A DNA stretch of 7,095 bases from JAJPJG01 sp034667645 (GCA_034667645.1 JAXDQV010000331.1:1-7095); one strand, 5' to 3'; numbered from the stretch's first letter, positions 1 to 6,055 are shown. Notes: generated by a model from the letters alone, not told the origin. Numbers and translations are program-made.

Positions 1-356
1 CCAAACAGCAGGAGTCCCCAGAAAACGAACAACCGCCACCTCGCTCGAGGCAGGAAAAGTGCGACGGTCAAATAAACAATCAGGGATCCCGCCAGGATGA
101 TGAAGTCGGGGCGCGCGAGGTAATCGACCGGCGAGAGCCAGTCGCGCCCGAGGAGATAGAACCCGAACGCGAGTGCTGAAAGCAAACAACTCAGCCGCGC
201 ATTGAATTCGATCTTTCGCGGCCAAAGCGCGGCTGTGAGGCCCGCGAGAGCTAAAACGGAACAGGCCGGAATGCTGTAAAGAAGCCGCGTGCCCCCGATC
301 AGCAGTTGGGCGATTGCGATCGCGAACAGAAGCAGGCCGACGACGAGAACATTCAT
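1..356 (-). CDS. O-antigen ligase/polymerase-like membrane protein, N-terminal part (runs off left edge)
   Basis: The minus strand is open from an ATG at 356-354 to the left edge, giving 118 codons. The start is well supported: AGGAG lies 7 bases upstream. The protein begins MNVLVVGLLLFAIAIAQLL and has about five hydrophobic segments (roughly residues 4-22, 29-46, 56-72, 84-103 and 107 onward), separated by short basic or polar loops such as WPRKIEFNAR and LPRARWR. The pattern, including a SPVDYLARPD stretch between segments 3 and 4, resembles the N-terminus of the O-antigen ligase/Wzy-like proteins I recall from Verrucomicrobiota. In that family the enzyme sits in the inner membrane and joins or polymerises surface glycans. 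The diagnostic C-terminal ligase domain (Wzy_C) lies outside the window, so the specific function is inferred; that this is a polytopic membrane protein is clear. It is divergent from the secreted-protein gene at 562. Confidence 0.65.
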   Translation of the reverse strand, partial: MNVLVVGLLLFAIAIAQLLIGGTRLLYSIPACSVLALAGLTAALWPRKIEFNARLSCLLSALAFGFYLLGRDWLSPVDYLARPDFIILAGSLIVYLTVALFLPRARWRLFVFWGLLLF

Positions 357-363
357 CGTCGCG

Positions 364-369
364 CTCCTA
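364..369 (-). promoter_or_regulatory. Shine-Dalgarno site of the partial membrane protein gene
   Basis: On the minus strand TAGGAG sits here, leaving 7 bases between AGGAG and the ATG at 356-354. It fixes the start of the partial O-antigen-ligase-like gene and confirms that the 1-356 reading frame is real. Confidence 0.75.
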
Positions 370-380
370 ATGGAAACCGG

Positions 381-408
381 AAAGCGGCGCAAGCCTCCGC
401 GCTTTTTT
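381..408. other. Bulged hairpin with T-run, possible terminator or leader structure
   Basis: On the plus strand AAAGCG (381-386) pairs with CGCTTT (400-405). CG (388-389) also pairs with CG (398-399), with G387 bulged and an 8-base loop. The T-run continues to 408, so it looks like a weak intrinsic terminator for plus-strand transcripts. No plus-strand gene precedes it in the window. On the minus strand it would lie in the 5' leader of the 1-356 gene, just upstream of its ribosome binding site. Either role is inference. Confidence 0.3.
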
Positions 409-455
409 CTCAGGACGTGGAGTGGATCCTGCTCAAAACACCTCGTGACAAAAGC

Positions 456-469
456 TTCGAAAAATCGAA
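456..469. repeat. Short perfect inverted repeat in the divergent intergenic region
   Basis: TTCGA (456-460), AAAA (461-464) and TCGAA (465-469) form a perfect 5-4-5 inverted repeat between two divergent genes. The surrounding DNA is A-rich. It could be a small operator, but its length is within what chance allows. I found no convincing -35/-10 pair around it on either strand. Confidence 0.3.
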
Positions 470-561
470 AAAACACTTGCGGCCCTCATTTCAGTGAACT
501 ACCTGTTGCTCCGAAGTTAACTCAGCCAAAACAGAACCATCATCAAAGTCCGTCATAATTT

Positions 562-1608
562 ATGAACATTAAACTCCTAGCCGCAGCTTTTGCCCTCCTC
601 GTGGCGACATCGAGCGGCGCATTCGCGATCTCGAAAACCGAAGGCTTCGTCGATACCTTCATGCCAGCCGGCAAGACCGTTCGGACGGGCAGTCCACAAG
701 AAGTTGACGACGCTTCGAAGCAGGCCATCGCGAGCACCTCGAAACCTGCAACGGTGACGACTGCGAAGATCGTTGCGTTGGGCGCGAAATATGCGCCGAC
801 TTTGTCTCCAGATTTAGTCGAGGCTGGCATTCGCGACATCGGCTCGTCGACCTCGAACTTGACGCCGACCGCTCGCAGCGTTGCGGCAAATGCGATCATC
901 AAGTCCACGATGACAGCCGTGCTCAAGGGATCGAAATTGAGATTCAACGGGGGCGCGCACAACAAAGCTGACGGAGCGGCTGCGGTGACTTCACGCGCTG
1001 TATGTGCGGCACTACACGACGGGAATACCAATAATCCATCCACTTTCCCTTTGCTCCTCGGAGCGGTAGTGACCGATGCCATCAAGGCCGCCAAGAGCCA
1101 AGGCGCTCACCTCACTGCCAGCTCGGCAGTCGGCGCTGTGAGCGTGAATGGAGATGCTGGTGTGACGACCGGTGCTATCGCCGAAACCGCCGGCGTCAGC
1201 AATGGCAACATCAATGACACCACAGGTGACGCGGATGCTAATTCTGACACAATTGTAAAGTCGGTCATCGCGGCTGCCGCGAAGGCCGGAGTGAGCCGGA
1301 TCCGGGATGTTGCCCAAGCGGTGGGATATGCGTTCGCCGGAACCTATCGTGTTACGACCAATGATGGCGTCGAGGCAACAAAGACGAGTTTCGAAACCAC
1401 AAACGAGCAAGCCTTGGTCGATGCGATCAAGGCGGGCCTCGCCCCAAAGACGGCTACCAAATTGACAGCGATCATTTTGAGCCAGGTTCATACCGGCATT
1501 GAAATTGCCTACACTGATCTGGCCTCCGGCCCGGGTTTCAAGGGAATCAACTCGTTTGCTTACAACAACTGCAACGGGTCTCCCGTGACCGATGTGTCCG
1601 GTCTGTAA
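562..1608 (+). CDS. Secreted alanine-rich helical-repeat protein of unknown function
   Basis: This 348-residue frame starts at ATG 562 and ends at TAA 1606-1608, followed closely by a strong terminator. I do not recognise the family. Residues 1-22 are a Sec signal peptide (MNIKLLAAAF, then hydrophobic) with an AFA cleavage site after Ala22, so the mature protein is exported. It is rich in Ala, Thr, Ser and Val. Helix-turn-helix-like stretches recur near residues 85-121, 169-194, 231-262 and 285-318; each has a V-x-x-A-I-x-A-like first helix and an Ala/Val-rich second. A Gly/Asn/Asp/Thr-rich linker (about 195-229) separates the second and third. There are only two mature cysteines, Cys148 and Cys337, which could form a disulfide. 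No catalytic motif, lipobox or membrane anchor is evident. There is no clear Shine-Dalgarno before the ATG; the start is chosen because it gives an intact signal peptide. It appears to be a single-gene transcription unit. A surface or periplasmic structural role is possible but unproven. Confidence 0.85.
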   Translation: MNIKLLAAAFALLVATSSGAFAISKTEGFVDTFMPAGKTVRTGSPQEVDDASKQAIASTSKPATVTTAKIVALGAKYAPTLSPDLVEAGIRDIGSSTSNLTPTARSVAANAIIKSTMTAVLKGSKLRFNGGAHNKADGAAAVTSRAVCAALHDGNTNNPSTFPLLLGAVVTDAIKAAKSQGAHLTASSAVGAVSVNGDAGVTTGAIAETAGVSNGNINDTTGDADANSDTIVKSVIAAAAKAGVSRIRDVAQAVGYAFAGTYRVTTNDGVEATKTSFETTNEQALVDAIKAGLAPKTATKLTAIILSQVHTGIEIAYTDLASGPGFKGINSFAYNNCNGSPVTDVSGL

Positions 1609-1626
1609 GAGTTAACTACAACAATT

Positions 1627-1662
1627 AAAAGCCCCGCGGCCGTTCAGCCGCGGGGCTTTTTT
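1627..1662. terminator. Strong, near-symmetrical intrinsic terminator between convergent genes
   Basis: GCCCCGCGGC (1631-1640) and GCCGCGGGGC (1647-1656) form a perfect 10-base-pair, entirely G/C stem with a 6-base loop. Six T residues follow at 1657-1662. It begins 18 bases after the stop of the secreted-protein gene and clearly terminates it. The four A residues at 1627-1630 make it work in reverse too: on the minus strand the stem is followed by TTTT, so it probably also ends the zinc operon, whose last stop codon is about 70 bases away. Confidence 0.93.
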
Positions 1663-1683
1663 GTGCCCGGATTTCTGACAGAG

Positions 1684-1696
1684 GTCGCGTCGCGAC
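1684..1696. repeat. 13-base perfect palindrome after the operon's last gene
   Basis: GTCGCG-T-CGCGAC is a perfect inverted repeat around one base. As RNA it can fold as a 5-base-pair stem with a 3-base loop. It lies between the last stop codon of the minus-strand operon (1733) and the shared terminator. No T-run follows it on either strand, so it is not itself a terminator. It may help stabilise the 3' end of the operon transcript, or be chance. Confidence 0.35.
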
Positions 1697-1732
1697 TTGA
1701 ATTTGCCGAGAGGAGAACCCGTTTCGTTCTCG

Positions 1733-2524
1733 TCAGTAGAGCATGGTCTCTTCGGGCGGATCAGTCTGAGTGACCGACCGGGCTTTGACGATCGCCAAAG
1801 GACGGCCGCTCTCCACTGGAAATGTCACGAGACCCACTACCTTTATCCACGACATCTCCTCCCCCGACGCTTTCGAATCTCCTTCGATAAGCACGGCCAC
1901 AGGACGCGCATCAGCGGCACAACACGTCATGAACATTCGCACGAGCTTGAAGCGGTTGCCGCTCGCATTACTGACGTTGTCCGGCATGAACTGGCCAATC
2001 AACTCCACCGTCTTGTTCTCGAAATCCTGACGGAGGCTCGGGTCCTGAGCGGCGTAAAGTAAATCGATCACCGCGGCCTTCACGTTCCCGTCCTCAGTTT
2101 TTGCCAGATACTCTTCCGCCGCCCCCGCTTGCTCTCTGCCCTGTTTGGAAGCTCCCCCCGGCATCGCGGATGCGTCCATTGCGACTCCGCGATTCCGCAT
2201 GGTCACCGCACCGAAATTTGTCGGAGAAAACATTGCAGCGGTGCCCAGCGGGAGAAGAAGAATCAGGAACGTCAAAACGCGCCCGAGCGTCATTCGCCCA
2301 AGTGGGTGACCGCACGATTCGGCTTCGCAGCAGCTCGTCACGCGCGGGACGAACGCGAACATCGCCGCGAGCAACAGCATGAAGCAGCCGGCGAGCAGCA
2401 CCCCGGGACGAAAGCTCGGATGCAGGAAGGAGGCAATACGGCCGGTGCCGACGAAGTAGAGCAAAATTGCGCTCCAAGTGCCGAGCGTCACGCACGGCAG
2501 CCAGCGACTAAAAACTTTGCTCAT
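1733..2524 (-). CDS. TIGR03943/YcgQ-family membrane protein, partner of the UPF0718 permease
   Basis: This 263-residue protein has about three hydrophobic segments near the N-terminus (roughly residues 8-25, 39-58 and 80-98) and a hydrophilic C-terminal domain (about 110-263). The family hallmark is near the C-terminus: RMFMTCCAADARP, with the paired cysteines at 201-202 (DNA 1901-1924). A second cysteine cluster, CCEAESCGH at residues 65-73, lies between hydrophobic segments 2 and 3 and could bind a thiophilic metal. In this family (B. subtilis YcgQ/UPF0703) the gene is regularly next to a UPF0718 permease, as here, and the two are thought to act as one complex; the substrate is not established. 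The ATG at 2524-2522 overlaps the permease stop by 4 bases (ATGA), indicating translational coupling. It is the last gene of the operon. The family call is confident; the link to zinc comes from context only. Confidence 0.88.
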   Translation of the reverse strand: MSKVFSRWLPCVTLGTWSAILLYFVGTGRIASFLHPSFRPGVLLAGCFMLLLAAMFAFVPRVTSCCEAESCGHPLGRMTLGRVLTFLILLLPLGTAAMFSPTNFGAVTMRNRGVAMDASAMPGGASKQGREQAGAAEEYLAKTEDGNVKAAVIDLLYAAQDPSLRQDFENKTVELIGQFMPDNVSNASGNRFKLVRMFMTCCAADARPVAVLIEGDSKASGEEMSWIKVVGLVTFPVESGRPLAIVKARSVTQTDPPEETMLY

Positions 2525-3474
2525 AATCCAAGCACCGCGATGCGATCACAAACTAGGGCGACGAGGACAAAAAGTCCAACGAGCAGGCCGAAGACAAACC
2601 AACGACGAAAGATGAGTCCGTAGAGAAAGAAGAGTTTCACATCAAAGAGTGGACCAAAGACCAGAAATGCCAGCTTTGCCGCGAAGGGGAACGCCACGAA
2701 GCTCGCCGCAATAAATGCGTCCGTGCTGCTGCAGAGCGCTAGAACGAAGGCCAGCAGCATCATCGAAAGGATCGAAAGCATTGGGCTCGCCGCCAGCGGA
2801 AGGATGACCTGCTGATTGACCGCGGTATTGAAGGTCGCTGCCAGTGCCGCTCCGATGACGAAGAAAAACGCCACATCCAGAAAATCGGAAGAGGCCGCTT
2901 GGACGACTGCGAAACATTTCTGCGTGAATTTCCTTTCTCCGACCATCGGCGGCTCATGCTCGCCACCTTCCGCAGCGAAACGCAGCCCGCGTCGCCGGTC
3001 GGGCATGCTCTCGATCACCCCGCGCTGCAGAAGCTTCTCATACGGAATAAACCGCACCAGAAAACCAACCATGACCGCCAGGCAGAAACCGAAGATCAGC
3101 CGCAGCGACGTCATCACGAGTGGGCTTTGACCGCGGAATGCGGCAAACGTGCTCAAAGCCACGATCGGGCTGACGATCGGCGCGCCAAGCATGTAAGCGA
3201 CGGCGCAGGAGATCGGCAGTCCTTTGCGAATGAAACGCCGGATCACGACCACGCTGCCACACTCGCACATGGGAAAAATGGCCCCCATAAGCGCCCCTAA
3301 AACGATCGCGATCCCCGATCTCTTCGGCAGAAATCTGGTCAACCATTCTGCCGGCAAAAATGCGTCGATGACTCCGGAGATCACCGAGCCCAGTAGCAGG
3401 AACGGAATCCCCTCGAAAAGAATGCTCAGAAACGAGAACGCGAAATCCGGAAAACGGAACGTGAACCAACTCAT
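2521..3474 (-). CDS. UPF0718/ArsP_1 (DUF318) family permease, YraQ/YcgR-like
   Basis: This 317-residue polytopic inner-membrane protein has hydrophobic segments near residues 12-40, 53-80, 88-112, 120-143, 199-217, 224-248, 251-276 and 290-312. A hydrophilic loop (about 145-190) splits it into two halves, as is usual for the family. Hallmarks are visible: FPMCECG at 67-73 (the Pro-x-Cys-x-Cys-Gly motif, DNA 3256-3276), GAPIVSP at 97-103, and LCSSTDAFIA at 247-256. ArsP, an organoarsenical exporter, belongs to the same Pfam family, but members paired with a TIGR03943 protein have no agreed substrate. The ATG at 3474-3472 overlaps the znuB stop by 4 bases, and its own stop overlaps the next start by 4 bases. 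It is therefore coupled to the metal transporter on one side and its presumed partner on the other. I infer a role in zinc or related metal handling; arsenic export is the main alternative. Confidence 0.9.
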   Translation of the reverse strand: MSWFTFRFPDFAFSFLSILFEGIPFLLLGSVISGVIDAFLPAEWLTRFLPKRSGIAIVLGALMGAIFPMCECGSVVVIRRFIRKGLPISCAVAYMLGAPIVSPIVALSTFAAFRGQSPLVMTSLRLIFGFCLAVMVGFLVRFIPYEKLLQRGVIESMPDRRRGLRFAAEGGEHEPPMVGERKFTQKCFAVVQAASSDFLDVAFFFVIGAALAATFNTAVNQQVILPLAASPMLSILSMMLLAFVLALCSSTDAFIAASFVAFPFAAKLAFLVFGPLFDVKLFFLYGLIFRRWFVFGLLVGLFVLVALVCDRIAVLGL

Positions 3475-4337
3475 GCAGTTTCACTTTGGCGCTCCGCGGG
3501 CGGGCGCGCTTCGCCGGGGCGCCGTCGCACGCTCCTCGCACCGAGACAGAGCATCAGGATCGCCACATCGCACAGCACCATGGTTGGGCCGGTCGGCGTA
3601 TCGAGATGATAGGAGGAAAATACGCCGCTCGCGGCGCCTACGAAGCCGAAGCCCGCACTGAAGATCAACATGCGGCGAAACGTTCCCGCCATGACGCGGG
3701 CTGCGGCCGCGGGCACAACGATCAATCCGCTGATGAGCAGCGCGCCGAGCTGCTGAAGCAGGAGCGCGACGACGACGGCAATCAAAACTACGAACGCGTA
3801 GTTCAACACCCGGATGTTGACGCCTTCGATCTTCGCGAGGTTTTCCTGCACGATGGAAAGCGTCAACGCGCGCATGTTTAAGAACAGAAACCCGAGGGTG
3901 ATCGTCCCGAGCCCCGCAATGATCCACACATCGGCTGGCGATGAGGCGAGAATGTCGCCGAAAAGTGCGCCTTCCAGTTTGCGGTAGCCGTGCAGCCGGG
4001 AGATCAACACGACGCCAAGGGCAACGCTCCCGGTGTAGGAAAACGCGATGACGGTGTCCGTGTGCAAAGTGGTGCGCTCAAACAGCCAGGCCATCAGCAA
4101 TGCGATCGCGGTGCAAAAAACTACCAGCGTTAATTGCATGGCCGGACTGTTGACGTCGCTCGCGAGCCGGAGGGTCAGCCCCAAGGTCACGCCGGTCATT
4201 GCGCCGTGTGAAATGGCGTCTGAAAAGAACGACATCCGCCGCAAAGTGATGAACGTGCCAAGCAGGCCGGCGACGGGCCCGGCGATCAGCGCAATGATGA
4301 ACGCGCGCTGCATCTGGGGTAGATCGAGAAACTCCAT
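3471..4337 (-). CDS. znuB: Zinc/manganese ABC transporter membrane subunit (ZnuB-like)
   Basis: This 288-residue member of the ABC-3 permease family forms the channel through which ZnuA-delivered metal crosses the inner membrane. It has eight or nine hydrophobic segments between residues 12 and 267. The family's conserved N-terminal loop RRMSFFSDAISHGAMTGV (33-50) is present, as is the conserved GALLISGLIVVPAAAA stretch (198-213). A charged, Arg/Glu-rich tail (about 268-288) ends the protein. I chose the ATG at 4337-4335, which shares one base with the znuC stop (TGATG) and gives a family-typical MEFLD... N-terminus. A longer frame to 4481 would add 48 non-homologous residues that lie wholly inside znuC. 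No separate Shine-Dalgarno is visible, so it probably depends on re-initiation after znuC. The 3' end overlaps the next permease by 4 bases. Zinc is favoured over manganese because of the ZnuA ligands. Confidence 0.93.
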   Translation of the reverse strand: MEFLDLPQMQRAFIIALIAGPVAGLLGTFITLRRMSFFSDAISHGAMTGVTLGLTLRLASDVNSPAMQLTLVVFCTAIALLMAWLFERTTLHTDTVIAFSYTGSVALGVVLISRLHGYRKLEGALFGDILASSPADVWIIAGLGTITLGFLFLNMRALTLSIVQENLAKIEGVNIRVLNYAFVVLIAVVVALLLQQLGALLISGLIVVPAAAARVMAGTFRRMLIFSAGFGFVGAASGVFSSYHLDTPTGPTMVLCDVAILMLCLGARSVRRRPGEARPPAERQSETA

Positions 4338-5086
4338 CAGTGGATGTTCGCCATTGGGATGAAGGCACTCCCGCCCGCATCGCGGACCATGCCCGGCAGG
4401 TGTCCATAGGCCTTGGCAAGATTCTCCGGCTTCAGCACTTCGTCGGGATGCCCGAGGCAGCAAAGATCCCGGTTGATGCAAAAGACCACGTCACTGAGAT
4501 GCTCCACGAGATGCAAATCATGCGAGACCATTAGAATCGTGATGTGCCGATGGTCATGCAGGTGATGCAGCAGCCCGTCGAACGACAACCCGCCGCGGAT
4601 GTCCACGCCGGTCAATGGCTCGTCGAGGAGGAGAAAATCCGGATCGTTGATCAAAGCGTAAGCGACGAGAATGCGCTGGAATTCTCCGCCCGAGAGCATT
4701 CCCAGCCGACGGTCGATCAAATGCGCGGCTCCGATTTCCGCGAGTTGCGCGCGAATCGGTTCACGAAGCGAATGGCGGACGCCGAACCACCAGCGCGAGC
4801 GCGTAAGCTTCAGCGAGAGGAATTCCGCGACTGTAAGCGGCAGTCCCGCATCCAGCGGCAATTGCTGGGGCACGTAGCCGATCTGGCGTGCGCGCGAAAC
4901 CACGCTCCCGCCCGACGCCCGCACGAGACCGACGATTGTCTTGAGCAGCGTGCTTTTTCCCGCGCCATTTGGCCCGATCAGGCACGCAAACTGTCCGCGT
5001 TGAATCGTGATCGACACGTCCTGCAGCACTTCGTGTTCACCGTATGCGACGCAGAGTTTTTCGATTTCGAGGATGGGATCGAGCAT
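4337..5086 (-). CDS. znuC: Zinc/manganese ABC transporter ATP-binding subunit (ZnuC-like)
   Basis: This 249-residue ATPase has all the ABC motifs in order: Walker A GPNGAGKST (38-46), Q-loop YVPQQ (71-75), signature LSGGEFQR (131-138), Walker B FLLLDEP (151-157), the D-loop region TGVD (159-162) and the switch His189 in VSHD. It would power metal import through ZnuB. An unusual feature is a histidine cluster from 174 to 196 around the switch region: eight histidines in 23 residues (174, 175, 177, 179, 181, 189, 192, 196). The C-terminal tail ends with further Cys and His residues (Cys209, Cys210, His213, His249). The ATG at 5086-5084 follows the znuA stop by 42 bases. No clear Shine-Dalgarno is seen, and an in-frame stop just upstream rules out a much longer protein. 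Its stop overlaps the znuB start by one base. Confidence 0.94.
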   Translation of the reverse strand: MLDPILEIEKLCVAYGEHEVLQDVSITIQRGQFACLIGPNGAGKSTLLKTIVGLVRASGGSVVSRARQIGYVPQQLPLDAGLPLTVAEFLSLKLTRSRWWFGVRHSLREPIRAQLAEIGAAHLIDRRLGMLSGGEFQRILVAYALINDPDFLLLDEPLTGVDIRGGLSFDGLLHHLHDHRHITILMVSHDLHLVEHLSDVVFCINRDLCCLGHPDEVLKPENLAKAYGHLPGMVRDAGGSAFIPMANIH

Positions 5087-5128
5087 CAGGATTGCGTCAC
5101 GCCAGAAGCCAGCTCACTTCAGGCCGTT

Positions 5129-6022
5129 TCATTTCAACGCGGTTGCTAGCGACTGCAAATTCTTCCGCATCACTACTTCATAAAATCCGGCACTCGCCTC
5201 GCCGGTTTCCATCGGATCAATGACGACGATCGGCACCTTCAAGTCCGCGGAAAGCGATCGGAGGATTCGTGACGAGTATTGCGGCTCGGAAAAGAGCACC
5301 GTGACGCGTTGGTCTGCGATCAGATCGCGCAGCCGCTTCACTTCTCGCGGCGTTGGTTCCTTGCCCGGAAATGCCTCGACGACGCCGGCGATCTCAAAGC
5401 CGTAGCGCGCTGCAAAATACGGAAAAGTGTCATGAAAGGTGAGCATGCGTTTGTTTGCCAAACCGGCAGAAACCCGTCGGATTTCGCGGTCGAGATCCCG
5501 CAAGCTCGTCGAGAACGCAGTGGCGTTTGCAAGGTAAGTGCCGCCATTCGCCGGATCGCGCGCAGTCAGTCCGTCACGAATATTTTCCACCTCCTTGATC
5601 GCGCGGATCGGATCGAGCCAGATGTGAGGATTCACCCCGCCGTCCGCTTCGGCAGCGGCTGCTTCGGCTTTGCCCGCGGGATCCAAAATGGTCTCGACTC
5701 CGTGACTCGCGACGATCCGCAGAGCGTTTGCTTTCAGACCACCCTTCAGCGCGTGATCAAGCCAAGCTTCGATTCCCAGCCCATTTTCCACCACCACATC
5801 CGCGCTCGCGATTTTTCTCAGATCGCTTGGCGCGAGTGCGAAATCATGCGGACCGACATTGGGAGGGAGCAGCATCGCGACGTTTGCCGCGTCGCCGGCC
5901 ACGTTCTTTGTGAAAGAAACGATCGGCGCAAAGGTCGCCAGCACCTGGATCTTTTCCGCCGCTCCGGAAACGTGGACGATCAACGCGCACAGCACGCTCG
6001 TGCTGATTTGGGTGAGTTTCAT
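5129..6022 (-). CDS. znuA: Periplasmic zinc (or manganese) binding protein, ZnuA/TroA family
   Basis: This is a cluster A-I (TroA/ZnuA) solute-binding protein that would capture metal in the periplasm and hand it to ZnuB/ZnuC. From the ATG at 6022 it has 297 residues. Residues 1 to about 21 form a signal peptide (Lys2, hydrophobic core, SGA cleavage site), with no lipobox. Expected ligands are visible: His59 in GPHDF, His133 in NPHIWLDP, His197 in TFHDTFPYFAARYG, and Asp269 in VIDPM. A histidine in third position is typical of zinc binders, whereas manganese binders such as PsaA have Glu there. The region where many ZnuAs carry a His-rich loop (about 117-129) is instead Ala/Glu-rich with no histidine. 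The start is uncertain: AGGAGG is only 1 base before this ATG, and an in-frame TTG at 6046 with GGAG 5 bases upstream would give 305 residues. It is the first gene of the operon, 102 bases after rmuC. Confidence 0.92.
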   Translation of the reverse strand: MKLTQISTSVLCALIVHVSGAAEKIQVLATFAPIVSFTKNVAGDAANVAMLLPPNVGPHDFALAPSDLRKIASADVVVENGLGIEAWLDHALKGGLKANALRIVASHGVETILDPAGKAEAAAAEADGGVNPHIWLDPIRAIKEVENIRDGLTARDPANGGTYLANATAFSTSLRDLDREIRRVSAGLANKRMLTFHDTFPYFAARYGFEIAGVVEAFPGKEPTPREVKRLRDLIADQRVTVLFSEPQYSSRILRSLSADLKVPIVVIDPMETGEASAGFYEVVMRKNLQSLATALK

Positions 6023-6023
6023 T

Positions 6024-6029
6024 CCTCCT
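6024..6029 (-). promoter_or_regulatory. Shine-Dalgarno-like AGGAGG unusually close to the znuA ATG
   Basis: A perfect AGGAGG on the minus strand leaves a single base before the ATG at 6022-6020, well short of the usual 5-9. Just upstream, overlapping its first base, is the 8-base palindrome TGTTAACA (6029-6036). Either the ATG is used despite the spacing, or the true start is elsewhere. Confidence 0.45.
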
Positions 6030-6043
6030 GTTAACAAACGCGT

Positions 6044-6055
6044 CAAGCCCTCTCC
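6044..6055 (-). promoter_or_regulatory. Alternative znuA start: GGAG followed by TTG
   Basis: On the minus strand GGAG (6055-6052) lies 5 bases before a TTG (6046-6044) that is in frame with znuA. Starting here adds eight residues (MTRLLTGG) before the Met at 6022, giving a longer but still acceptable signal-peptide n-region. Spacing favours this start; codon choice favours the ATG. Confidence 0.35.

Noticed and set aside
423..451. TTGTCA (minus strand, 451-446) as the -35 of the membrane-protein gene
   Set aside because: The hexamer 17 bases downstream is GATCCA, a poor -10 match, so the promoter call is unsupported.
289..558. Plus-strand open frames in 289-558 as small genes
   Set aside because: They overlap the start of the partial membrane protein antisense and cross its ribosome binding site and the intergenic hairpin. 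Their products look random and have no good ribosome binding site.
554..559. CATAAT as a -10 box for the gene at 562
   Set aside because: Transcription would begin about 7 bases downstream, inside the coding sequence, and no -35 match exists at the right spacing.
2129..2623. Plus-strand open frame of 164 codons
   Set aside because: It is antisense to the TIGR03943 gene and the end of the permease gene. Its composition (Arg, Gln, Ala rich, no domain) is typical of a shadow frame in GC-rich DNA.
4338..4481. A longer znuB frame starting at 4481 (48 extra residues)
   Set aside because: The extension lies wholly inside znuC, has no ZnuB-like sequence, and the ATG at 4337 gives the expected N-terminus with a TGATG junction.
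5095..5130. An 11-codon minus-strand mini-ORF (ATG overlapping the znuA stop) between znuA and znuC
   Set aside because: It is too short, has no ribosome binding site, and has no feature beyond what chance would give in a 42-base gap.
5279..6034. Plus-strand open frame of 251 codons
   Set aside because: It lies antisense to znuA, which has clear family motifs and ligands. The plus-strand product shows no recognisable domain or start signal.
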